Assembly: GCA_944990035.1 (NCBI GenBank)
Contig: CALYLX010000135.1
Span: 203,941 to 267,940 of the forward strand
Length of the DNA stretch: 64,000 bases
Direction of reading: 5' to 3'
DNA from: Clitopilus passeckerianus
Taxonomy: Eukaryota > Basidiomycota > Agaricomycetes > Agaricales > Entolomataceae
Shown here: positions 23,020 to 33,695 of the stretch, one piece after another
Layout: the number at the start of each line of letters is the position of its first letter
Position numbering within the stretch: position 1 is the stretch's first letter
Notes under the pieces: generated by a model
What the model was told of the DNA's origin: nothing
The model's input: the letters and a program-made list of their open reading frames with translations, nothing else
Databases searched by the model: none
Position numbers and translations under genes: made by a program

Positions 23020-24897
23020 ATGATCCTTCCTTGTCTTCTGTCTCTGTCTTCTCTTGGCCTGTCGGTTATCGCAGAACCTGCAGGGCTCAATGTCCATACA
23101 CAAGAGGGCGAAGTTGTAGGTACCCAATTCTCTCCGACCGTTCGCCGCTTTGCAGGCATCCCCTACGCCACTGCAAAGAGATGGGAAGCTCCCAAATTTT
23201 CACCTCACTATTCCCAGCCCTTCAAAGCTACACAGTTCGGCCACACATGCCCTCAGCTGAATGAGCGCGGCATTTTCGAATTTGCTCAACTGGCCGGCGA
23301 CACCGATGCCAATAGGACCATAGTCGAGTCGGAAGACTGCTTGACTCTGAATATCTGGGCTCCTAGCATTAACAGACAACAAAATACCAGTGTCATGATT
23401 TGGACCTACGGTGGCGATTTTGCAGATGGGACCGTGCGTGGATTTGTTCAATTCCATCCATAATCCGACCTCATGGAGGGGTAGAGTGATTCCTCAATCT
23501 ATGACGGGTCTACTTGGGTTACAGATTACGACGATGTTGTTGTCGTTACATTCAACTATAGGCTGAATATTTTAGGACAGCCAAATGCGCCACAACTTGC
23601 AACTCTCGACCATTCTCAAAATTTTGGGCTCCTAGATATGGATATTGCTATCCAGTGGATCTACGAAAACATCGGAGCATTTGGCGGCGACCCAGAACGC
23701 ATGATTCTGTTCGGTCAAAGCGCGGGAGGCGTTGCAACCGACGCCTACACCTTCATAAACCCGGCAGATCATCGAATCAAGGGAGTAATCGACCAATCTG
23801 GATCGTAAGTAGCTCTTCTTACACTGCACGGTTTCTGAAAGTATTACTCCTCTGCCAGCTTGAGTGTGCCTGTAACTGGAGCTGTTCTGGGCTACAATGG
23901 CACTGACCCCACCTTGTGGAACAACGTGGCAGATGCCGTTGGCTGTGGTAACAGTGAGTGTACTACATAGCCCAGTCAAGAAGCATAGCGTCTAACCTTT
24001 TCAAAAGATACTGATAATGCACAGCTAGCTTGCATGAAGGGGAAATCCTTCACGGAATTGACAGATGCTTCACGAAACACATCCACCACATTTCATCCGG
24101 TCGCAGATGGCAAGTGCTTTGGGATGTACTGTCGAATGCCCTAAATTAGTAACTTATAGAATTTGTCCAGGAAAAACCATCTTTGCTGATACCCGTGCTC
24201 GTGCAGCTGCAGGAAACTTCTCCAGGGTTCCTGTACTGATAGGCAATACCGCTCAAGAAGGTGATATCTATTCTACCTTACTGCAGAACCTGGGGCTTGG
24301 GCACACCATCCCAGTATTGGTGGAATTATCGGCCGACATAACCACCCAAGTGAGCTCGTGGTTAAAACGATTAATAATTATCATTTTCATCTCATGGTAT
24401 TTCAGGTCTTATTTGCCTGTCCGATTGCTGAGAGCGCCAATGACAAAGTCGGCAAAGTACCCGTCTGGCGGTACCATTATGCGGGCAAGTACCTTGACGT
24501 TTTCTTGTTTCACGTTACTCAAATTCTATCTGCAGCCGTTTTCCCTCATACCATTTCCCTATACCCTACCCTCCGTGCTTTCCACGGATCTGATCTCCGC
24601 ATTATTTGGGGTACTTACCCACAGTTTGCTTCGGAAACTGAGATCGCCTTCGCGAAATACATACGAGGAGCTTGGGTGGCATTTGCCCGAGACCCGGTGA
24701 ACGGGTTGAGTGACTATGGGTGGCCGCAATACCAGGGACCAAATTCCACGACCATCATTCAGCTTGGTGGCTTCTATAATGCGACGGGGATGTCATTGCT
24801 TAGGGGTGATTTGCTCGATTTCACATGTAACGCCACAGATACTTTGCTGAAGGTGCAAACGGAACTGAGTGCCCTGGTGCCAGGAGGCGGATTCTGA
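23020..24897 (+). CDS. Secreted type-B carboxylesterase/lipase, paralog F (GGD oxyanion, GQSAG elbow)
   Basis: Signal peptide MILPCLLSLSSLGLSVIAEP, then QEGEVVGTQFSPTVRRFAGIP. It is the most deviant member. The oxyanion motif reads WTYGGDFADGT, with Asp at codon 23416-23418 for the third Gly, and the nucleophile elbow reads FGQSAGGVATDAYTF (23713-23727), with Gln for the usual Glu. Acid motif IGNTAQEGDIYST and His motif AFHGSDLRIIWG keep the triad, and YIRGAWVAFARDP and YGWPQY follow. Eight exons at the shared positions. The seventh intron (24485-24535) has donor GCAAGT where the paralogs have GT. No frameshift or stop, so the gene looks maintained. Substrate unknown; activity may differ from ordinary carboxylesterases. 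Confidence 0.9.
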
Positions 24898-27335
24898 TGT
24901 ATTTCATAGTGGATTGTATTTCGTTTTGCCGTTCATACTCACGAACACCCGTCTCTAGTTGACGTTCTTATACATATGCATATTCACCGGCTTATTTACC
25001 TGCTTAATTGAGTCCATACGAATTCCGATTTATGTTCCCTCGGAACGGGTCTGATTTTGTCTTGGATTTCTCCGATGAAGGGTTACCTGTGAACGTGTAG
25101 GTGGCGTTTCGTGAGGACATGAGGTGTACGGAGTAGACACAACTGGGATGCGTGAAGCGGCCCGCCACTTAGTCCAGAACACCAACGGGCCAGTGGACAG
25201 TAGGTTGTGTAGGAACTTGAAAGCCTGCAGTGTTCAGTCTAGTATCTTCCGGAGACGACTATAGCGACGCCCTCCAGTTATCGAGTTTGCAGAGCCGAGG
25301 GGACGGGCTCGTTGGGAACATCGTCAATTGCATTAGGGAAGGTTTCGGAGGCGCGAAACTCAACGCTGATGGGTACCAGTGCCAAAGGCCCAAATAGTAG
25401 AAATACAAGGTTCTGACCCATGGTAGTCGGATCTGAAAGGCGGTAAGGCCAGCCGCAATCCAGTGTTCTAGCTTAGGTCAAAATCTATTGTGTTCTTGAC
25501 GAGAGGCTCAGGTATTGAGTACTCATCATTCCATCGCCAAGTTCCAGATGCACCTACACCTCCGGATAGCTCGCCCAGCAGATACCCGAATGGTGAGTCG
25601 GGCTCGGTGTCTGATACAGCACTATTTGGGCTGCAAGACGTCAATTGCCCAGTGGAACAGTCAAACGCATGGTCTGACGAAAGTTTCCATGCGGGCGCTT
25701 CTCTGAACCGTTGCTGAACCGATTAGTGGATTTCTCATTTCCCTCCCTTCGTTTGAGGCTCTGGCTGAGTGTCGAGATAGCCAGAGAAAGGAAGAACAAC
25801 GTGATACAAAGTACTTGGATCCCCCCATCCCGAGAGCTACATCAGAAAGCAATTATTGAGTTGTTTTCGAACAGAAATGACGATCGGGCTGTGTTGTGTG
25901 CCGAGTCGGACGCCGGGGGCAATGCTGAATGGAGAAATGTGATTGCTTACCGCGATCCCCATTGATCGATCGCTCCTTTTATCTCCGGATAAACTAACGG
26001 TAAATCTTGTTTATTGACTGGTCTTCAACTTCACATATTCGACATTTTAGAAGGATATACCTCATTCTCTGGAGCTTGGAATACTTTTCATTCGCAGAGA
26101 ACGAGACAAGCAGCAATTGGTTGGCGTGGTGGAATAAGGCACATTAATGGGCATGACGGCGTCAAAAGTGTACCTTGAATGCCTTGCTCAATAAGATGTT
26201 CGAGTACATCTGTATGGCGTCTCATTTGAACGTGAAAGCCTGCTGGAAGTACAGATAAGACAGCTCGGTGTGTCCCGGATGCAGACGGCACTCAGGGAGA
26301 ACACAGTCTGCTGCAAATGATCTAAATTCAGATTGAATTCAGACTGCAGGGACACGATGCCGCAGGCACTTGCGGGAACGGCATTGAGATCCTAGGAGAT
26401 TCTAAGCGGAAAACTGGTTTTCTTCTCAGAATGTCAAGTCTGACATTCTGTCCAGAGTAATGCACTCAGTTTTTTTTTTTGGCAGACGACTGAAAATTCG
26501 GGAGTTTCTTTGACCTTCTTCGGTTGAACTCTGGTTTTGGCCTGAAGCTCCCAAGGAGCCTCCAGAGCTTACGACAACTGGTGGGTTTGAACTCAGGAGG
26601 CAAGATACCATCTTGAGAGAAAATAGTGACGTCCATCAGGCACAAGAGATAAACGTGCTTCAAGGTCCTTCGAGAGCCCACGTATAACAGAGTCCCTGAT
26701 CGAATTACTCCCAGGAAACGCCCAAGCGGCAAGGTTAGAGAAGGCATTGCTGTACACATCAGCGATACAGAAACTGATATAGAAGTCACGGCAGAACGTT
26801 ATATTTACACTCTGAAAGCCCCAAAGTGTAGCTGCTGAGAATAGCCAAGCTGATACCAAGCTGTTGCTATCATGACAAGGCACAGTTAGACATAGAATTT
26901 TGTGCTGGCTACAGGAACATTTTGGCGGACAAGAGCGACATTGGAAACTGCGTGAGGCCTTTGTGACAAGATAGGGTGTTCCTGTGGAAGGGAATGAGGC
27001 GTTGTGTGTGCCCAAATATGCAGGTACAAGACTGAGCAGTTCTTTGCGTGCCGGTCCAGCGGGACCAATTGAATTTTGCAAACGATTGGCTGGCAAAATG
27101 AAAAGAAAATGTGAGTGAAAGGCGACTTCCAAATATGGTAACTAGGCACATCATGTGCCTGGGACATGTAAATGATTGCCTACGTTTGGCTGTTCCCAGC
27201 TTCAAACTCCCCCTCCCTCTTTTCCCAGCCAAACTCTTCTGCACCACCATCATCAACGGCGACGAGCAAGGCCCTCTCCTCATTGCCGTCGATTCACGAA
27301 GCAGCTAGGTCTCAACAGGCTGCATATCAACGACA
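24898..27335. other. 2.4-kb gene-poor region
   Basis: No convincing gene. Several short open frames occur, the largest being 179 codons on the minus strand at 26593-27132, but none shows family motifs, good splice structure or low-complexity domains I recognise. A T11 run lies at about 26470. It marks the right border of the esterase cluster. Confidence 0.4.
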
Positions 27336-30300
27336 ATGGCTCGTCCAGTGACCGCTGCTTCCTCACGACCATTCACTTCAAGCGGTTTACGACCGACAAC
27401 CGCCGCTGGTCGCACCGTTGAATTCGACAACGGTCATCCCCAGTATTATAACGACTACGGCGATTATGATTATGAAGAGGAGGAAGAGGAAAGCGAAGAT
27501 GAGGATGTGTTTGCGTTTTTACCCCCGTCAACGGCGGAGCAACAGCAGGAGCAAGAGAGGATGCAACAACTGCAACACCAGCAGCAATTCCATCATACAA
27601 GTTACCCAGCTGGATTTCCTACAGAAAAGGCCCCAGCATCGTCTGTCTTTGCCAACGCACCTCCAACGCCGCCAATTTCATACCCGTCTCCAACGTTCGA
27701 CCCCTACGCCCGCTATCCTGCCGACTCTTCGCTTCCAACGCCAGGTCCTTCAATGACCACGCAGTTCAATTACTTACCACCTCCACAATCGCCACCTTCG
27801 ACGGATTCTCACAAGAATGGGACTCAAGAGGACGAATTCCGCCTTCGACGACTGAATACTGCTCCTGATACCATAGTCTCCAATTTACCGACCACGGCCG
27901 ATTCCAAGGAGGTCAGGATAGCGTTGCCTCCACCTGATCTAACTCCAAGCGAGAAAGAATTCGACCTCGAGATGGGTTCTTCGCGAAGTAGAGGCAACGG
28001 TTCGACACACCTCACCGATGCGTCCTCAATGGAACATAGTATCGTGGATGATGACGATAGCAGCCGCGAGGGCTCAATAAAGTGCGTCCTTTTATACTTT
28101 CTCGGTCCCCCACCCCTATGCTTTCTTCGCCTTCCCTTCTTTTGGCATCTTCTATGCTTCTTCAGCCCCTCGTAGTAAACAACTTTACGTCTCTGAACAC
28201 TGGAGTACTTGCATGTCGAAACGATCCACCAACTCGTGTTGGCGCCGCTTCATCCCTATAATATGCTACATCCTACCCCCAGCCATCTTCATCTTCTACC
28301 ACGACGATGCCCTCTGAATTGGTGCTAATTCAACCTACCCCTTCTCTTAACAGAATGGAATTCGATTTGGATGCCATTGACGAGGAAGATAGTCCGTTCC
28401 CAGAAGTTCGCGCCTCTGTCTCCAACATCGATGACCCAGAGATGCCAGCCTTGACATTCCGAATGTGGTTTGTTGGGCTGTTTTTATGCATGGTCTCCAG
28501 GTAACGCATCGACTTCTCCGTCCATCTACAACCATACTAAGAATCTTGACTAGTGCTCTCAATGTCTTCTTCAACTTCCGCTCGCCTGCACCAACCGTCG
28601 TTCCGTTGGCGTTGCTTTTGATATCGTACCCCTTCGGCAAATTAATGGCCTTTTCGTTACCCATTACCACATACCGGATACCCATTCCCCACCTCCCCTC
28701 GCGGATTCTACCGACGATAACTACCAAAACGTCGCGAGTCAAGATTTTCTTTATCAATCTTGTCAGGCCCCTCACATACGACCGGACGTTTGAATTCTCG
28801 CTAAACCCCGGTCCTTGGAATATCAAGGAACACGTCCTTGTCTTTATCATGGCTAACGTCGCTGTTACCAGCCCGTACGCTCTCAATGCCGTCGTCGTTT
28901 CGGAGAAGTACTATGAGATCCAGTTCGGATACTGGTTTGCGCTTACCCTTGTACTGGCAACCCAGCTCACGGGTTTCGGTCTCGCCGGCATGTGTCGTCG
29001 CTTCCTGGTTTGGCCAGCTAGCATGGTGTGGCCCCAGAACCTGGTTGCGTGTACCTTGTTGAACACGCTACACGCTGAGGACGAAGATGATGGTATCGGC
29101 ATGATTATTGGAAGGGTTAGTGGCAAGGGCATGTCCCGGTACAGATTCTTCTTGATCGTCATGATTGGCAGCTTCATATGGTGTTTCCTTCCTGGTAGGT
29201 TATGACGACGGCGCACTGGTTTACTCGAGGCTAACAAGACTTTCAGGATACCTCTTTGAAGCCCTTTCGGTCTTCTCTTTCATTTGTTGGGCTGCACCGA
29301 ATAACGTGCCCGTCAACCAGCTCTTTGGTGTCCACTCAGGTCTTGGCATGAGTGTTCTGACCTTTGATTGGACTCAGATCAGCTGGATCGGCAGCCCTCT
29401 TATGGGTACGTCCAGGCGTTTTAATTGCGCTTCGTCCACATGCTCATCAGAATCGTGATCCAGTCCCATGGTGGGCAGAAGTTCATATCTTCTTTGGATT
29501 CGTCCTGTTCTTCTGGATCTTGCTACCGATCCTGTACTACACGAATGTGGGTGTTTATGCGTTCATGCTTTATACCGAATGGCCTGTTGACTCTGGCCGC
29601 ATATAGTCATGGTCCCTCGCTTATTTCCCAATTACGGGCAATGAACCGTTCGACAAGTTTGGCCAGGTCTACAACATCTCTAGGGTGCTCAACAAGGATG
29701 ATACCTTTGATCTTGAAGCATACAAAGCATACTCGCCGCTCTACCTACCGGCCACCTATGCGATGACCTATCTTCTGGCCTTCACTCTCAGTACATGCGT
29801 CATTGTTCATACTGCGCTGTATCATGGTCGGAGCTTGTTGAACGGTTTCAAGAGGATCAAGGTTGAGAACGACGACATTCACGCGAAGCTGATGAGGAAC
29901 TACCCTGAAGTGCCCGATTGGTGGTATTTCAGCGCGTTTGTTCTCTTCTTCGGTATCGCTGTCGTAGCTGTTGAGGTATGTTAAGCTTAACCTCGGTCGG
30001 AAATAAGCTGACGCATTTTATCAAGGTTTGGGATACGAAAGTTCCAGTCTGGGCCCTCCTTTTCGCTCTGATCCTGCCCGTCATATACGTTCTGCCATCC
30101 GGCTTCATCTATGCCATGACCGGTCAAGGTGTAAGTATTCAGTTGATGTGTCCACGGAGTGTCAATGCTCATTTTGGCTTTAGATCACTTTGAACATCCT
30201 TGCCCAGATCATTCCAGGCGCTCTTCTCCCTGGAAACCCACTGGCTAACATGGTATGCTTGTAGCGCTTTGTTATTTAGAAAGATACTGAACCTGTCGAT

Positions 30301-31143
30301 AGGTCTTCAAATCTTATGCCGTGCAAACGCTGAGTGAAGCGACCTCCTTCACTCAGGACCTGAAGCTTGGACACTACATCAAGGTCCCTCCCCGCGCAAC
30401 ATTCCTCGTACAGCTGGTTGCTACCATTCTCGCTGCTTTCGTTCAAATTGGCGTCAAGACATGGATCTTCACAAATATCCACGATATCTGTGACCCCAAC
30501 CAGGAGAGCCAGTTGACATGTCCCCACAACCAAGTCTTCTACACAGCATCTGCCGTCTGGGGTCTCATCGGGCCCAGTCGACAGTTCGGAAATGGTTCCA
30601 TCTACCACCCTCATCTATATGCGATGATTGTTGGCGTTTTCCTTCCGATTCCCTTCTGGTTCTATCAGCGCAAATACCCCAATTCCTGGGTGCGATACAT
30701 CAGCACACCTGTTGTCCTCAACGGCGTGTCGAGCATCCCTCCTGCCACTGGAATCAACTACTCGTCTTGGTTTGCCGTTGGCTTCATCTTCCAGTACCTC
30801 ATTAGGAAGAAGAATTTCGCATGGTGGAGCAAGTTCAACTACGTTATTAGTGCCGCTCTAGATAGCGGCACTGTGATATCACTCATCGTGATTTTCTTCA
30901 CGTTACAGGTAGGTTTCAATAGCATATGCACTAGAGCGTTGAGAACTGATCACTTTTTGCAGTTCCCTAAGAATGGAACTATTACCGTGAACTGGTGGGG
31001 CAATTGGATCCACCGTCAGAGTATGTCCTTGTTCGTCTTGGAGTTGGCTGTCCGATACTAATGGCTGACCAGATGCCGATTGGGCTCGCAAAGCGCTCCT
31101 TAAGATACCTGAAGGTGGCATCATCCCTTACGGTCCCCAATAA
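27336..31143 (+). CDS. OPT-family (ISP4/OPT-type) oligopeptide transporter
   Basis: Proton-coupled plasma-membrane importer of small peptides or glutathione-like substrates. Exon 1 codes for about 249 residues of low-complexity cytosolic tail (acidic DYDYEEEEEESEDEDVF, then Q-rich and P-rich). The OPT core follows: FRMWFVGLFLCMVSSALNVF, the family motif NPGPWNIKEHV, many hydrophobic segments, NNVPVNQLFGVHSGLGMS, and the second motif HYIKVPPRATF, then SSWFAVGFIFQYLIRK and a C-terminus ending PEGGIIPYGPQ. About ten exons. The first intron, 28082-28353 (272 nt), is unusually long for this genome and may hide a small exon, or transcription may start later, since MEFDLDAIDEEDSPF has its own Met at 28355. 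The transporter family is certain. Confidence 0.92.
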
Positions 31144-31749
31144 TAAACGAACAGACCGAAACACATCTTGTAACACCTGCCTCCCATTTTTTGTCAAAAT
31201 CTTCCTGCATCACACATTCATTTACACCACACTTCCCCTACTGCCTTCAGCCGTCCATAATGTGGACAACGCGATGCATCGATATCTCCCAAACCACTTG
31301 CATCTGCATACTCCGCCCACGCAATGCACCCTCCCCTCTAGAGCATATCCAAGCATTTTCTCCCGTTTTATACCTTTTTAATTCGGGATCTCATTTATCT
31401 TATATGTACATCCTATTACATCTCCCCACCCCTTTCCTCCTCCTGAGCTTGCTTGGATCTGATTTTTTACCCACGTCGATATATCATACCAATCTGTATT
31501 AGGTACTTTTTCAAAGTGGGGCTCTTCGTGGTTCCACTACAAGGAAATAGAAGAAATTTATGGTCATAATTGGGTACCCTTTAGAAGATTTGCTCTGGAC
31601 AAGGTCCATTCAAGCGTCGAGAGTTGTCCAGTAGTGGACGCGACGTGTTACCACGTGATCCGCCTTATAATTACCAGCTTCTTGCCATTACCATTGTCTT
31701 GTTAGCAGCCTTAATCGCACCACTCTGGACTGGAGTCTCAAACCCATCA
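31144..31749. other. Intergenic region, OPT transporter / ERV2, with E-box and TATA
   Basis: About 600 bp. The first half is 3' flank of the transporter. Near the ERV2 gene are an E-box CACGTG (31652-31657) and a TATA-like TTATAATTA from about 31665, about 85 bp before the start codon. No gene. Confidence 0.45.
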
Positions 31750-32616
31750 ATGCTTTCCCGGTTTGCCAAGTTATTCCTCGCAGTGACCACGATCCTTGTG
31801 CGTAACTGGCTGGATTTGCTGTCGTTAATGCCGTCTCTGAACAACCACAGTTTCTAGTTACTACCCTGAACTTCATCCATCCCAAGGCCCTCTCGTATTT
31901 CGACCCCATCACCGGACAAAGGTTTGAGGAAGGTGGCTCGGAGCAAGGGAGCCCCTTTCCGGCGGATGGCTCTCATATTGCGGTGGACGCTATCCATGGA
32001 GGCGTCATCATGCCTAAGCTAGGGAATGCAACGGCCAAGGCGGAGCTTGGGCGCGCTACCTGGAAGTTCCTGTGAGTGTACAGTCCAACTCTAACTTTCT
32101 TGGCCATTGACCTTATTTTGCGTAGACATACTATGACCTTGCGCTATCCTGAAGTAGCCTTGTCTACTCCCCTCACACCTACTCAGAGCTGACATCTGAT
32201 GCCTTCAGCACCCAACAAAAGACGAACGGAATGCTCTCGGCTCTTTCTTCTTCCTCGCATCTCGTCTCTACCCTTGCGGAGAATGTGCTGAAGAGTTCCA
32301 ACAGCTGCTCAAGAAGTATCCCCCACAAGTACGTGTCCAGCATTCCACTCCTGCATTCAACAACTCAACAACTCCTGCTTAGACATCTTCTCGACGTGCC
32401 GCCTCCCTGTGGCTATGTCATCTTCACAATCAAGTGAATGAGCGACTCAAAAAGCCTGCCTTCGACTGCACACGTCTCAGCGAAGAATATGACTGTGGAT
32501 GTGGTGACGATCCCGAAAAAACATCTAAGGAAGAGTCAAATGGGTCGACGATCAAAGCAGATGACTCAACACAGGACGACCTCACTGGGATAGAAATGAT
32601 TAAAGGGGGCAGGTAG
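31750..32616 (+). CDS. ERV2: ERV2-type FAD-linked sulfhydryl oxidase
   Basis: Makes disulfides in the secretory pathway, passing electrons to oxygen via FAD. Start MLSRFAKLFLAVTTIL joins over a 53-nt intron to FLVTTLNFIH, forming an N-terminal signal anchor. The Erv/ALR domain follows: GRATWKFLHTMTLRYPE, then TKDERNALGSFFFLASRLYP with the active CxxC in YPCGEC, then TSSRRAASLWLCHLHNQVNE (FAD-binding His-Asn) and FDCTRL. The C-terminal YDCGCG carries the CGC shuttle disulfide characteristic of Erv2. A charged, Ser/Thr-rich tail ends at 32616. Five exons. The open frame extends upstream of 31750 but has no ATG, so this start is chosen. The N-terminal anchor and CGC favour ERV2 over mitochondrial ERV1. 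Confidence 0.88.
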
Positions 32617-33009
32617 TCTTCTGAGGCCGTCTTCGGGGCTCACTCATAGGGTGGTGCTTGCATTTACAGGATATGCAGTGTATCCGCCATCTGCCTGCAT
32701 CTGGGATTGCTCTTCGAAACCACATCCGTAGGCTAGAGGTCGAACATCACTTACAAACCATTCCTTGCTATCATTCGGCAGATATACCCATTTCCCGTAA
32801 CACGAACAAGGGGTCCAAAAGCACATTGCACATCGATATCACTTCGGGTTCAAGTGGCAGAAGCTAGGATTTTTAGGTTGATCTAGAGCACGGATAATGT
32901 TATTTTGTATATATATACATATGAACTCACCGAACTACATCGAAACAAAAGCCCGTAATCTTCACTCGAAAATACGTACTATTAAATAATGCACATAGAC
33001 TAAACGAAA
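32617..33009. other. Intergenic, 3' flank of ERV2
   Basis: About 390 bp, AT-rich toward its right end (TATATATATACATATG near 32910). No gene supported. Confidence 0.35.
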
Positions 33010-33207
33010 CCAACTATTTTCAAAAAACCATTCTCCGCGACCTTGACGAGTCTAAAGACAGTTAGAGCATAGAAGCGACAATAAAGTTGAAACATACTCG
33101 TCGAACAGGCTCCAAGTTGAAGAACGCCTCCACTTGGTTATGGTCGTATTTGATGGGAAAGTGGGAGAAATTGTCACCCCCAAAGGTTCCCTTGATCTCT
33201 GCATCAA

Positions 33208-33215
33208 ATGCGAAG
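33208..33215. repeat. Left 8-bp target-site duplication (ATGCGAAG)
   Basis: ATGCGAAG directly abuts the left end of the MITE and is repeated exactly at 33688-33695 on the right. An 8-bp duplication is the hallmark of hAT transposition. Confidence 0.85.
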
Positions 33216-33687
33216 TAGGGCTCCGCACCGTAACCGTATTACGCCGTAAATACGGTCACGGTTGGAAACCGTCCGTACCGTATCTGTTTTTCCCACACTA
33301 CCGTATGGTACCGTACCATGACCGTTTTTACGCCGTTTTACGGTCATTTTTTGGCCTTTCGAAATTGGCTTCCTCAGGAGGTGAAAACTATTGGAGGGGC
33401 TCATGTACGTATATAAGCCTCATTCTAAGCTGAAATATAGATCACTTGCCTGCTAAACCTTGCGTCTGACGGTCTCGAATCTCAAGTAGAAGACGAGCCT
33501 GATTTGCCTTTTTATCCCATTTGGAAGGTAAGATCGGCTAACGCTCGCTAATGGGCTAGCACCACCGAAACCGTAATACGGATGAAAAACGGTTACGGTA
33601 ACTTTACGACCGTTTTTTAGACGGACCGTGACCGTTTTTGCCGTAAAAATCACGGTCGTTTCCGTAAACTGACGGTGCGGAGCCCTA
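33216..33687. mobile_element. hAT-type MITE, 472 bp
   Basis: The ends are perfect 16-bp terminal inverted repeats, TAGGGCTCCGCACCGT at 33216-33231 and its reverse complement at 33672-33687, flanked by the 8-bp duplication ATGCGAAG. The TAGGG...CCCTA ends and 8-bp target site fit the hAT superfamily. The 100-130 bp inside each end is packed with short ACCGT/ACGGT words in both orientations, like the subterminal transposase-binding repeats of hAT elements. There is no transposase, so it is non-autonomous. The exact duplication and perfect repeats suggest a fairly recent insertion. Confidence 0.88.
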
Positions 33688-33695
33688 ATGCGAAG
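33688..33695. repeat. Right 8-bp target-site duplication (ATGCGAAG)
   Basis: Right-hand partner of the duplication at 33208-33215; identical in all 8 bases. Confidence 0.85.

Noticed and set aside
1..24897. Secondary-metabolite gene cluster
   Set aside because: No polyketide, peptide or terpene synthase, P450 or pathway regulator is present; only esterases among housekeeping genes.
26593..27132. 179-codon minus-strand open frame in the gap right of the esterases
   Set aside because: No motif, no convincing neighbouring exons and other frames are open nearby; composition does not look coding.
31624..31749. N-terminal extension of ERV2
   Set aside because: The open frame has no ATG there (it begins with TTG), and the TATA-like element lies inside it.
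33216..33687. Tandem or CRISPR-like repeat array, because of the many ACCGT words
   Set aside because: The words are irregular and in both orientations, without spacers of fixed length; terminal inverted repeats and the target-site duplication identify a MITE.
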